DNA of 25,590 nt, taken from contig CAUTXO010000021.1 in NCBI GenBank assembly GCA_963542625.1, positions 1 to 25,590 of the forward strand, read 5' to 3'. Positions 14,221 through 22,442 of the stretch are shown in pieces; position 1 is the first letter of the stretch, and every line of letters starts with the position of its first letter. The position numbers and the translations under genes are program-made. A model generated the notes under the pieces. It was not told the DNA's origin. It made no database searches and worked only from the letters and a program-made list of their open reading frames with translations. Source of the DNA: CAUTXO01 sp963542625. GTDB taxonomy: Bacteria; Campylobacterota; Campylobacteria; Campylobacterales; SZUA-545.

Positions 14221-16256
14221 AAAAACTAAACCTTGTTTTTTTGTGGCATATGCACCAGCCGTATTATAAGGACAACGTCATAGACGAATACCTTATGCCC
14301 TGGGTGTTTTTGCACGCCATTAAAGACTATTACGAGCTTTTATGGCTCCACGAAACGCACGGTATAAAGGCGATTTTTAACCTTGTGCCATCGCTTATCG
14401 TGCAGCTAGAAGATTACTCAACAAACCTAGGCAAGGACAAGCTTTTAAAGGTGATGATGAAAGATCCAGCCACCCTTAGCGCGGGCGAGCTTGGCGTGAT
14501 AGATGAATATTGCTTTAGCGCCAACAAAGAAAGGATGATCTTGCCCTTTGCGCGTTACTATGAGCTGTATCAAAAACGCGGCAATTACTTCAGCCCGCAA
14601 GACATCTTAGATCTAGAAGTGCTTTTTATCCTAGCTTGGTGCGGGAATTACTTGCGCCAAAACGATAAAACCGTTATGGAGCTCATACAAAAGGGGCAAA
14701 ATTACAGCCTTGCGGATAAAGAGCGCTTGTTTTTGGCCTTGCAGAGCTTTTTAAAAACCATACTTGCTAAGTATAAAAGCTTGCAAGAAGCGGGGCTAAT
14801 TAGCGTTTTTACCACGCCGTTTTACCACCCCATAACGCCTATTTTGTTAGATCCAAGATCTACAAAAGAAGCCAATTCTAAAACGCCCGTTGCCGAGACG
14901 GGTGCAATGAGCGATGATGCGCTATTTCACACAAAAGAAGCCGTCGCGCTTTATGAAAAGACTTTTGGGTGCGCGCCTAAGGGCTTTTGGCCCGCAGAAG
15001 GCGCGCTAAGCCAAGCAGCGCTTGAGCTTTTTAGCGCCAATGGCATAAGCTATGTTTGCAGCGATGAAGAGTTGCTATTTAAAAGCGTGCAAAACCTAAA
15101 GCGTCAAGATCTATACAAGCCATACAGGGTGAATTTTAACGGCAAAGACGTGTTTTTGCTCTTTAGAGACAAGGCGCTTAGCGACTTAATAGGCTTTACG
15201 TATTCTAATATGCCCGCGCAAGATGCTGTGAATAACTTCATCGATAACCTAAAAAAGATCTACTACGGGTCAGGCTTTAACCCAATCGTGAGCGTTTTTT
15301 TAGACGGCGAAAACGCGTGGGAGTATTACCAAAACAACGGCTATGATTTTTTTAACGCCTTGTTTGCGCGCCTAAATCAAGAGGATTTTATCCAAACAAA
15401 TCACATCGGCGGGCTGGATCTAAGCTATGCCGATGAAATCAAAAGTTTCAAGCCCGGCAGTTGGATTAACGGCTGTTTTGATACGTGGATGGGGCACAGA
15501 GAAAAAAACATCGCGTGGGAGCGGCTTTTTAACACCTACAAAGACTACAAAACGTTTGAAAACTTGAGCCTAGAGCAAAGGCAAAAAATAGAAGAAGAGA
15601 TCCACATTGCGCAAGGCAGCGACTGGTTTTGGTGGTATGGCGACGACCACTACACGCCGCTTGCGGGCGAGTTTGACGCTGGCTTTAGAAAACACTTGCA
15701 AAACGTTTATTACATCGCGCAAAAAGAAATTCCAAGCGTGCTTTTTGAGCCCATCAAAAAACTTTCAAAAGCCGCTTTGGTAAAGGACAGCCTGCCAACG
15801 ATGTTTATAAATCCGCTCATTGACGGCAAAAAAAACATTTATTACGAGTGGCTGGGTGCGGGCAAGGTTTATCTAAACAGCGATTATTCCGTTATGGATT
15901 CTAGTGCAGATTTTATCGAGCTACTTGAATACGGCACGAACGCGCGCGAGGTGTTTTTAAAAATAACGCCAAAATTGCCGCTAAAGGGCAAGACCTTTGA
16001 AATTCACATTTTGCAAGAAAAGCAAAGGCTTCTTAGCCTAGATCTTGGGCTTGAATTTTTTAGCGGCGAGGGTTACAGATACGCCTACGCGGACTTTTTG
16101 GAAGTTGCCATTGATAAAGAAATTTTTAACATAGGATCTCTCTTGCAGATGTATTTTTCTATAAAAGCGCAGGATCTTTTCTTGCAAAGGGTGCCGCTAT
16201 ACAAGGAGCTAAGCCTTGATCTAAACAGCGGTTACGACGCGGTGTGGTATATATGA
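14217..16256 (+). CDS. GH57 alpha-glucan hydrolase, amylopullulanase-like
   Basis: A 679-aa cytosolic (no signal peptide) family 57 enzyme. The conserved regions are visible in order: WHMHQPYY (residues 10-17), GFWPAEGALS with probable nucleophile Glu261, the DLIGFTYSN block, FLDGENAWEYY with probable acid/base Asp363, and GSWINGCFDTWMGHREKNIAWE. This set is typical of the amylopullulanase/alpha-amylase branch of GH57, which cuts alpha-1,4 and sometimes alpha-1,6 bonds. A C-terminal ~150-residue beta-rich segment follows. The GTG start overlaps the previous stop and the TGA overlaps the next ATG (ATGA). A debranching role would fit, because no GlgX or GH13 enzyme is present. The exact specificity is inferred. 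Confidence 0.85.
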   Translation: MKKLNLVFLWHMHQPYYKDNVIDEYLMPWVFLHAIKDYYELLWLHETHGIKAIFNLVPSLIVQLEDYSTNLGKDKLLKVMMKDPATLSAGELGVIDEYCFSANKERMILPFARYYELYQKRGNYFSPQDILDLEVLFILAWCGNYLRQNDKTVMELIQKGQNYSLADKERLFLALQSFLKTILAKYKSLQEAGLISVFTTPFYHPITPILLDPRSTKEANSKTPVAETGAMSDDALFHTKEAVALYEKTFGCAPKGFWPAEGALSQAALELFSANGISYVCSDEELLFKSVQNLKRQDLYKPYRVNFNGKDVFLLFRDKALSDLIGFTYSNMPAQDAVNNFIDNLKKIYYGSGFNPIVSVFLDGENAWEYYQNNGYDFFNALFARLNQEDFIQTNHIGGLDLSYADEIKSFKPGSWINGCFDTWMGHREKNIAWERLFNTYKDYKTFENLSLEQRQKIEEEIHIAQGSDWFWWYGDDHYTPLAGEFDAGFRKHLQNVYYIAQKEIPSVLFEPIKKLSKAALVKDSLPTMFINPLIDGKKNIYYEWLGAGKVYLNSDYSVMDSSADFIELLEYGTNAREVFLKITPKLPLKGKTFEIHILQEKQRLLSLDLGLEFFSGEGYRYAYADFLEVAIDKEIFNIGSLLQMYFSIKAQDLFLQRVPLYKELSLDLNSGYDAVWYI

Positions 16257-18256
16257 AGCCCGTTTCTTTTTTGCTTGGCTTGCATTCTCATCAGCCGGTG
16301 GATAATTTTGACGCTGTCATTCGCAAGGCGATAGATCTTTGCTACAAGCCCTTTTTCTTAAAGCTTGCAGAATACGGCAGGCTAAAGCTTAGCGTGCATT
16401 TTAGCGGCTACTTGCTAGAGTTTATCAAGCAGCACGACAGAAGGCTTTTTACCACCTTGCAAGATCTAAGCCACGCAGGCGCCATAGAATTTCTAACCGG
16501 CGGCTTTTACGAGCCTATTCTTTGCGCCATTCCGTCGCAAAACCGCAAAAATCAGATCAAAAAGCTATCCGCTTACATTCAGGATAACTTCGGTCAAGAT
16601 CCAAAGGGGCTTTGGCTAACAGAGCGCGTGTGGGATAACGCAATCTTAAAAGATCTTACAGATCTTGGCATTGAGTATGTCGTCGTCGATGACTATCACT
16701 TTTTGCAATCAGGCGTTAGCGCGGATAAACTCTTTGGCTACTATCACACGTCCGCCGATGGCAAGATCTTAAAGCTTTTCCCAATCAACGAGCACTTGCG
16801 CTACATCTTGCCCTTTGAAAGCGTAGAAACGGTGGAAAACTACTTGCTAAGCCTAGCGGACAAAGACACAAGCCGTGCGGCGGTTATTTTTGACGACGGC
16901 GAGAAATTCGGGCTTTGGCCCGGCACGCACGAGTGGATCTACCAAAACGGCTGGCTTGATGAGTTTTTTACAATGCTAAGTGGATCCCAGCGCATACAAG
17001 CGATGTGCTACAAAGACTACATCGAGCAAAACAAACCGCTTGGCTTTGTGTATTTAAAAGAAAATTCTTATATGGAAATGGGGCAGTGGAGCCTAGATGC
17101 CGCGAGTTACGAAAGCTTTGAAGCAAGCGCGCAAAGGCTAGAGAGCAAGCAATTTTTGCGCGGCGGGATCTGGAAAGATTTTTTGCTGAAGTATTACGAA
17201 GCGGGCAAGATCCACAAAAGATCCTTGTATCTAAACGGGCTAAAGGTTGCAAACTACCCCGCGCACGATCTAATTATGCGCACAGAATTTAACGACGTTT
17301 TGTGGCACGGCGTCTTTGGTGGGCTTTATTTGCCGAACTTGCGCGATGTGTTTTACAAATACGTTTATAGGGCAGAAGAGCATTTAGAGGTCATTTCAGG
17401 CGCGGTGGATATTAACCAAGACGGATACGATGAGATACGGCTTGATAGCCAAGATCTAGTGGCGATTTTTGACACAAAACAAGGCGGCCAGCTAATTGAG
17501 CTTGGCGTAAAAGATAAGTTTTTTAATTTGCAAAACACGCTCACGCGCCGCAGAGAGGGCTACCACGCCAAGTTTATTATAAGCGATGAGCCGCAAGAAA
17601 AGCTTGATGGCGAGCCAAAGACAATCCACGCCGAGCGCGTTTTAATAAGCACAGAAGACGCAAAAAACCTAAGCTACGACTGGTATATAAAAAATTCGTT
17701 CATCGACCACATTAGCGACGCGAGCTTTACGCTTGAAAATTTTGTAAAAACCGCCTTTAAAGAGCACGCCGATTTTGTCAATAAGCCGTATTCTTATGAG
17801 CTTAGCGGCGGGGTTTTGCGCGAATTTAGAGACGGTGGCATTTACCTAGAGCAGGGCGTTTTCCCTACAAAAGTGCAAAAAACTTTTAGCCTAGACGGCG
17901 GCAAGCTTAAGCTTGGCGCCGAGATTTCAAGCACTTATAAAGAGCCCTTGTGTTACGCGCTTGAGCTTAACTTCCACTTTGCCGAATACGAAAACGTAAC
18001 AATTAACGGCGAGCCTTGCTTGCAAGATCTTAGCTTCGATGGCATTGATGAGATTGTTATTAAAGATACGTTTTTGAGTAAAACCTTGCGCGTGAAAACT
18101 AGCGCCCCGTTTGAGTTTTTATCCTTTGCGCTAAAAACCGTTAGCCAAAGTGAAAGCGGCGTAGATCTTACCGTGCAAGGGGTCAGTATGGCGTTTAAAT
18201 TCCGCTTGCAAGAAAGCTTGAATTTGAGTGGATCTTTAGAGGTGCGCGGTGAATGA
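16253..18256 (+). CDS. GH57 4-alpha-glucanotransferase-like enzyme
   Basis: A 667-aa protein from the ATG at 16253, which overlaps the previous TGA; an in-frame start 9 bp upstream lies inside the previous gene and is unlikely. The GH57 catalytic domain has LGLHSHQPVDNF, GLWLTERVWD with Glu124, and IFDDGEKFGLWPGTHEW with Asp214. These positions match the Glu123 and Asp214 of the Thermococcus litoralis 4-alpha-glucanotransferase. The central and C-terminal regions (VLWHGVFGGLYLPNLRDVFYK, then the beta-rich half) match the DUF1925/DUF1926-type domains of that group. The predicted reaction is transfer of maltooligosaccharide segments between alpha-1,4 chains, or amylase activity. No signal peptide, so it acts on intracellular glucan. 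The end overlaps the galT-like GTG by 8 bp. Confidence 0.88.
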   Translation: MKPVSFLLGLHSHQPVDNFDAVIRKAIDLCYKPFFLKLAEYGRLKLSVHFSGYLLEFIKQHDRRLFTTLQDLSHAGAIEFLTGGFYEPILCAIPSQNRKNQIKKLSAYIQDNFGQDPKGLWLTERVWDNAILKDLTDLGIEYVVVDDYHFLQSGVSADKLFGYYHTSADGKILKLFPINEHLRYILPFESVETVENYLLSLADKDTSRAAVIFDDGEKFGLWPGTHEWIYQNGWLDEFFTMLSGSQRIQAMCYKDYIEQNKPLGFVYLKENSYMEMGQWSLDAASYESFEASAQRLESKQFLRGGIWKDFLLKYYEAGKIHKRSLYLNGLKVANYPAHDLIMRTEFNDVLWHGVFGGLYLPNLRDVFYKYVYRAEEHLEVISGAVDINQDGYDEIRLDSQDLVAIFDTKQGGQLIELGVKDKFFNLQNTLTRRREGYHAKFIISDEPQEKLDGEPKTIHAERVLISTEDAKNLSYDWYIKNSFIDHISDASFTLENFVKTAFKEHADFVNKPYSYELSGGVLREFRDGGIYLEQGVFPTKVQKTFSLDGGKLKLGAEISSTYKEPLCYALELNFHFAEYENVTINGEPCLQDLSFDGIDEIVIKDTFLSKTLRVKTSAPFEFLSFALKTVSQSESGVDLTVQGVSMAFKFRLQESLNLSGSLEVRGE

Positions 18257-19244
18257 ATTCCGTAAAAACGCGTTAAAAAACGAGTGGGTGCTAATCGCGC
18301 CAAACCACCTAAGAAACTTTTCTTTTAAAAAGGGCGCGAGCGTGCCAAGCGGCATTCAAAACCCGTTTTTGCCCGGCAATGAAGCCCTGACGCCGCCTGA
18401 GATCTTTCGCCAGCCATCAAGCGGGCCGTGGATAAACCGCGTTTTTGCAAATAAATTCCCGCTTATGAGCCTTGAAGCTAAAGCCTCCACCAACGAGATC
18501 TTTGGCGATGAAACTCTTGGCAGCTTTGGCGTGCACGAGATGATAATTGATAGCCCAGACCCCGCGAAGCATTTTTTTGAATTTAGCGAGCAAGAACACC
18601 GCTTGCTACTTGAAACGCTCAAGATCCGCACGGCGTCATTATCCAAAGACGCGCGCATTAAATCCGTTTTTGCCTACAAAGAGCAAGGCGCGCTCTCAGG
18701 CGGGCTCATTCCGCATAGCAACACGCAGCTAACGGGCTTTGGCTTTGTGTATGGCGAGCTAGAAAAAGAGATAGCTAATTCAAGGCGCTACTTTTTAGAA
18801 AAGAACCGCTCCATTTTTAAAGATCTCATAAAACAAGCGCGGCAAAACGGTTTGATTGTAGAAGAAAATTCCGCATTCGCCGCCTTTGTGCCCTTTAGCG
18901 CAAAGCACGAATTTGAAATTTGGATAGTCCCAACCGCGCCGCTTTCTGTGTTTTATGCAGCGGATAAATACACGCTTGACAACCTAGCAAAAATCACAGC
19001 AGAAGTTTGCAAAAAACTAAGCATTACACTAACAAACATTGATCTTAACTGGGCGCTCATCAGTCATTTTAGATCTTACGAGCACAACGAGAAGGACTTT
19101 TTTTATAAGATTGACGAGCATTTTAGGTGGCGTATAGAAATTACGCCAAGGCTAAAGCCAATCGGCGCAATAACCACGCAGGCGGGCTTTTACATAAATA
19201 CCGTAGATCCGCAAGAAGCGGCAAAGTATTTAAGGAATGTATAG
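18249..19244 (+). CDS. GalT-family protein without catalytic His and zinc Cys
   Basis: A 331-aa protein of the HIT-superfamily galactose-1-phosphate uridylyltransferase fold: NEWVLIAPNHLRN, FLPGNEALTPPEI, RVFANKFP, GVHEMIIDSP (His96), SGGLIPHSNTQLTGF and IEITPRL. In active GalT the centre is H-P-H-x-Q, whose second His becomes uridylylated; here the aligned stretch is H156-S-N158-T-Q160, so the nucleophile is Asn. The zinc pair C-P-F-C is N38-P-F-L41. It is therefore probably not a normal uridylyltransferase. A different nucleotidyl or phosphate transfer, or glucose-1-phosphate binding, is possible. The GTG start at 18249 follows GAGG; no Leloir partners (galE, galK) are near. It is followed 8 bp later by the DUF4912 gene. 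Confidence 0.8.
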   Translation: MNEFRKNALKNEWVLIAPNHLRNFSFKKGASVPSGIQNPFLPGNEALTPPEIFRQPSSGPWINRVFANKFPLMSLEAKASTNEIFGDETLGSFGVHEMIIDSPDPAKHFFEFSEQEHRLLLETLKIRTASLSKDARIKSVFAYKEQGALSGGLIPHSNTQLTGFGFVYGELEKEIANSRRYFLEKNRSIFKDLIKQARQNGLIVEENSAFAAFVPFSAKHEFEIWIVPTAPLSVFYAADKYTLDNLAKITAEVCKKLSITLTNIDLNWALISHFRSYEHNEKDFFYKIDEHFRWRIEITPRLKPIGAITTQAGFYINTVDPQEAAKYLRNV

Positions 19245-19252
19245 GAGCTATA

Positions 19253-19873
19253 ATGCAAGATCCGTTGCAAGATCCATTGAATGAAGCCGTCAGCTCATCA
19301 AGCGGCGGCAAGGGTGTTTTAGCGCCAAAGGGCGCGGTGCAAGACGCGGTGCAAATTCCAGAATTTTACTGGCAAAACCGCGTTACGCTAATGAACGTTA
19401 ATAGCCAAAAGCAGTTTTTTTACTGGGAATTAACAGAAGATTTTCTAAAAGAGCGGCTATCGCGCGTTGATGATGAATTTACCGTGCGCGTAATTCTAGA
19501 CAGCGTGCAGATAGATAGCTTTAAAATCAAAGGCAGAAACGGTAGCTATTACACGCGCTATCAAAAATCATTCGGCAATCTAAGCCTTAAGATCCTTAGC
19601 TTTGATAATGTCGAGCTGCTTACTTCAAACGAGCTTATATTGCCAAGCTTTCAAATGCATACGCCAGATAAAGAGGTTTGGATGACGAAAAAACGCGGCG
19701 AAATTATCACGAAAAAATACTCTGGCGTCTTGCCATTTAACGGCGCGCATCTTGGCTCAAGCGCCCTTAGCAGCGCGGCAAACTTCCCGCAAGAAAGCGT
19801 CAAGATTAACGATCTTGTGCAAAGCGCCCTAGCGCAAAATCTCTCAAGCTCTAGCTTAGGAGGCTTGCAATGA
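19253..19873 (+). CDS. DUF4912-type protein
   Basis: A 206-aa protein from the ATG at 19253, which has a perfect AGGAG 7 nt upstream; an in-frame start 126 bp earlier overlaps galT and is rejected. Residues 36-140 (PEFYWQNRVTLMNVNSQKQFFYWELTEDF…, RVILDS, LPSFQMHTPDKEVWM) match the small beta-rich domain I know as DUF4912, an unassigned domain that I recall next to GH57 genes. The N-terminus MQDPLQDPLNE comes from two GATCC motifs. The C-terminal ~60 residues are Ser/Ala-rich and likely flexible. A glucan-binding or partner role for the GH57 branching enzyme that follows (ATGA overlap) is inferred from context only. Confidence 0.75.
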   Translation: MQDPLQDPLNEAVSSSSGGKGVLAPKGAVQDAVQIPEFYWQNRVTLMNVNSQKQFFYWELTEDFLKERLSRVDDEFTVRVILDSVQIDSFKIKGRNGSYYTRYQKSFGNLSLKILSFDNVELLTSNELILPSFQMHTPDKEVWMTKKRGEIITKKYSGVLPFNGAHLGSSALSSAANFPQESVKINDLVQSALAQNLSSSSLGGLQ

Positions 19874-21444
19874 AAGGCTATTTTTCACTTGTGCTGCACT
19901 CGCACCTGCCCTTTGTGAAGCACCCGGGCTATGACTACTTTTTAGAAGAATACTGGCTTTTTGAAGCCATCATAGAAAGCTACTTGCCGCTGCTTGCAAA
20001 CCTTGAAAAGCTAGAGCGCGAGCGCGTTGATTTTGCGCTTACCGTATCCCTAACGCCCCCGCTTTGCGAAATGCTTAGCGACGCCTACCTAATGGATAAA
20101 TTCAAGGCGCACCTAGACAAGCTCCTAGATCTTTGCGACCGCGAACAAGCGCGCGTGCAAAATGAGCCGCACTATCTAAGAAACGCGCTGTTTTACAAAG
20201 AACGGCTAAGTGCGCTTAAGGATTACTTTTACAACACGCTTGATGGCAACGTGCTAAATGGCTACAAAAAATTTATGAAACTAGGGCGGCTAGAAGTAAT
20301 CACCTGTGGCGCGACGCACGGCTTTTTGCCGCTTCTTAGCGTTAATCCTAAAGCCGTTGAGGTGCAAATTGCCGTGGCGGTAGAAACGCACAAAAAGCAT
20401 TTTGGTATTGCACCGCGCGGGATCTGGCTGCCCGAATGCGCCTATTACGACGGGCTTGATAAGATCCTAAACGCGCACGCCATAGAGTTTTTCTTTTTAG
20501 ACTCACACGGGCTAGGGTATGGCTACCCAACGCCAAAATTTGGCGTTTATGCCCCCGTTTTCACAGCAGAAGGCGTCGCGGCGTTTGGCAGAGATCCGAG
20601 TTCTTCAAAAGAAGTTTGGAGCTCAAAAGAAGGCTACCCGGGCGATTTTTGCTACCGTGATTTTTACCGCGACGTTGGCTACGACGCGCCATTTGACTAC
20701 ATCAAAGACTTCGTCCAGCCAAGCGGCGAGCGCTGTTTTACGGGGCTAAAATACCACAAGATCACAGGCAAGGGCGATTACAAAGAAGCTTACGACGCAA
20801 GCGTGGCATACGCCAAAACCCGCGAGCACGCGCAAGATTTCCACTACAAGCGCGATTTGCAGCTAAGCGAGCTTGCCACGCATATGGATAGACCGCCGCT
20901 CATTGTTTCGCCTTATGACGCCGAGCTTTTCGGGCACTGGTGGTTTGAAGGCCCGGATTTCATCTACCACCTTTTCAAAGAATTCAGCGCGCACAAGGTC
21001 ATCAAAGCCATCACACCCGCGCAGTATTTAGAAGAATACTCAACAAATCAGCTCATCAGACCTTCGCCGTCCTCGTGGGGTGACAAGGGCTATTACGACG
21101 TTTGGCTCAACAGCGGCAACGACTGGATCTACAAGCACCTACACAAAATGGCGGATCTTATGCAAGCGCGCGCGAGCGAGCACAGGGGCACGCGCGACCC
21201 GCAAAAACGCCGCATTTTAAATCAGATGAACCGCGAGCTTTTGCTAGCGCAAGCCAGCGACTGGGCGTTTTTGATGACGACGCAAACGGCGGTTGAATAC
21301 TCCACCAAGCGCACCAAAACGCACATTGCCAACTTTTTTGAGCTTGAGAAAATGCTTTCAAGCGCGCAGGATAAGGACGCGCTAGAAAAAATGGAGCGCG
21401 AAAATTCTATCTTTCAAAACGTGGAGTTTGAAGTTTGGGCTTAA
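19870..21444 (+). CDS. GH57 1,4-alpha-glucan branching enzyme
   Basis: A 524-aa protein with the GH57/DUF1957 branching-enzyme layout. N-terminal LVLHSHLPFVKHPG, EVITCGATHGFLPLL, GIWLPECAYY with nucleophile Glu189, SPYDAELFGHWWFEGP with acid/base Asp350, and SPSSWGDKGYYDVWLN are all present; a C-terminal helical domain follows, with QASDWAFLMTTQTAVEYS. These match the Thermus/Thermococcus branching enzymes, which transfer alpha-1,4 segments to form alpha-1,6 branches. Length is normal. The ATG overlaps the DUF4912 stop; the end overlaps the ROK kinase start by 10 bp. No GH13 GlgB is in the cluster, so this is the probable glycogen branching enzyme. I give no gene symbol because glgB usually means the GH13 type. 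Confidence 0.92.
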   Translation: MKGYFSLVLHSHLPFVKHPGYDYFLEEYWLFEAIIESYLPLLANLEKLERERVDFALTVSLTPPLCEMLSDAYLMDKFKAHLDKLLDLCDREQARVQNEPHYLRNALFYKERLSALKDYFYNTLDGNVLNGYKKFMKLGRLEVITCGATHGFLPLLSVNPKAVEVQIAVAVETHKKHFGIAPRGIWLPECAYYDGLDKILNAHAIEFFFLDSHGLGYGYPTPKFGVYAPVFTAEGVAAFGRDPSSSKEVWSSKEGYPGDFCYRDFYRDVGYDAPFDYIKDFVQPSGERCFTGLKYHKITGKGDYKEAYDASVAYAKTREHAQDFHYKRDLQLSELATHMDRPPLIVSPYDAELFGHWWFEGPDFIYHLFKEFSAHKVIKAITPAQYLEEYSTNQLIRPSPSSWGDKGYYDVWLNSGNDWIYKHLHKMADLMQARASEHRGTRDPQKRRILNQMNRELLLAQASDWAFLMTTQTAVEYSTKRTKTHIANFFELEKMLSSAQDKDALEKMERENSIFQNVEFEVWA

Positions 21445-22442
21445 GGCTTGGCATAGACATCGGCGGCACGAACACAAAGCTAGCCGCCTTTGATAACCTT
21501 ACGCCCGTGAAAACCCGCGTGTATAAAAGCAATCTTGACAGATTAGAGTGGCAGATTAACGACTTTTTAAGCGGGGGATCTGGGGCTGGATCTAGTGGCG
21601 GATCTGGTGCAAGATCTGACGCGGCGGGCGGCGTTGGATCTAGCGACAGATCTAGCAGTGCTGGCTCTGGCGCGGGCACAGGCGCGGGATCTAACACGGG
21701 CACAGGCGCAAGATCTAGCACGGGCGCAAGCGCGGCGGCAGATTACGAATTTTTTGGCTTTTCTTTTGCAGGCCACGTGGAAAATAACACAATCGGCGCA
21801 AATCAAAACGTCTCAGGCACGGCGCTTGTTGGCTTAGATCTTGCCAGGTGGAGCTTTGAGCGCTTTGGCGTGGCAGGCGCGGCGGATAACGACCTAAAAT
21901 GCGCCGCCCTTGCCGAGCAAAGGAGCACGGGGCTTGAAAACCTAGGCGTGATCTACATCGGCACGGGCTTTGGCTCGGCGTTTTTTAACGGGCGTTCTCT
22001 TGTGCGCGGCGCTCACAACTACGCGGGCGAAATCGGGCACATTCCATTCCGTGCGGCGCCCTTTGAATGCGGTTGCGGCGCGCGTTCTTGCCTTGAGCTC
22101 TACGCCAGCGGCTCGGGGCTTAGGAAGTGGTGCGCGCATCTTGGGCGCGGCAAGCCAAACTTGCAGGATTTGCGCTCTAGCGCTGACACAGCGATGATTT
22201 ATGATAATTTTATCGCCGCCTTTAAGCACGGCATTCTTAGTTTTAACGCGCTTTACAACCCCGCGCGCATCGTGCTTGGCGGGGGCGTTGTGCGCGCAAA
22301 TCCGTTTTTGGTGGAGCTCGCAAACGAAGCGCTCAGCCGCGATGGCTCAAAAAGGGCGCGCGGCAAAATCGCCGTTTTAAGCCGCCTAGATGAATTCGCC
22401 CCAAGCCTTGGCGCGGCGCTACTAAAAGATCTAACGTGCTAG
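21435..22442 (+). CDS. ROK-family glucokinase with Gly/Ser-Arg/Ser insert
   Basis: A 335-aa sugar kinase. It has the phosphate-binding LGIDIGGTNTKLA, the catalytic Asp153 in ADNDLKCAALAE, IYIGTGFGSAFF, the AGEIGHIPF site, the ROK zinc cluster ECGCGARSCLE and the C-terminal RIVLGGGVV adenosine motif. It would phosphorylate glucose from glucan breakdown to glucose-6-phosphate with ATP. Residues 46-102 are a low-complexity insert (GSGAGSSGGSGARSD…), placed between an N-terminal helix and the strand YEFFGFSFAGHVE; without it the length is about 280 aa, slightly short for ROK. The TTG at 21435 is the only start that keeps the N-terminus; GGAG lies 8 nt upstream. It overlaps the branching enzyme stop. 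Confidence 0.9.
   Translation: MGLRLGIDIGGTNTKLAAFDNLTPVKTRVYKSNLDRLEWQINDFLSGGSGAGSSGGSGARSDAAGGVGSSDRSSSAGSGAGTGAGSNTGTGARSSTGASAAADYEFFGFSFAGHVENNTIGANQNVSGTALVGLDLARWSFERFGVAGAADNDLKCAALAEQRSTGLENLGVIYIGTGFGSAFFNGRSLVRGAHNYAGEIGHIPFRAAPFECGCGARSCLELYASGSGLRKWCAHLGRGKPNLQDLRSSADTAMIYDNFIAAFKHGILSFNALYNPARIVLGGGVVRANPFLVELANEALSRDGSKRARGKIAVLSRLDEFAPSLGAALLKDLTC
21570..21740 (+). repeat. GATCT-derived low-complexity insert in the ROK gene
   Basis: About 170 bp with nine GGATCT or AGATCT motifs in the frame GGA-TCT/AGA-TCT, coding Gly-Ser and Arg-Ser. The same motif is read in the next frame (GAT-CTA, Asp-Leu) in rsmE. No stop codon results, and the catalytic blocks on both sides are intact. 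Confidence 0.85.

Noticed and set aside
21567..21837. Arg/Ala-rich ORFs on both strands over the ROK insert
   Set aside because: Other frames of the same GATCT low-complexity DNA; the ROK frame has conserved domains on both sides.
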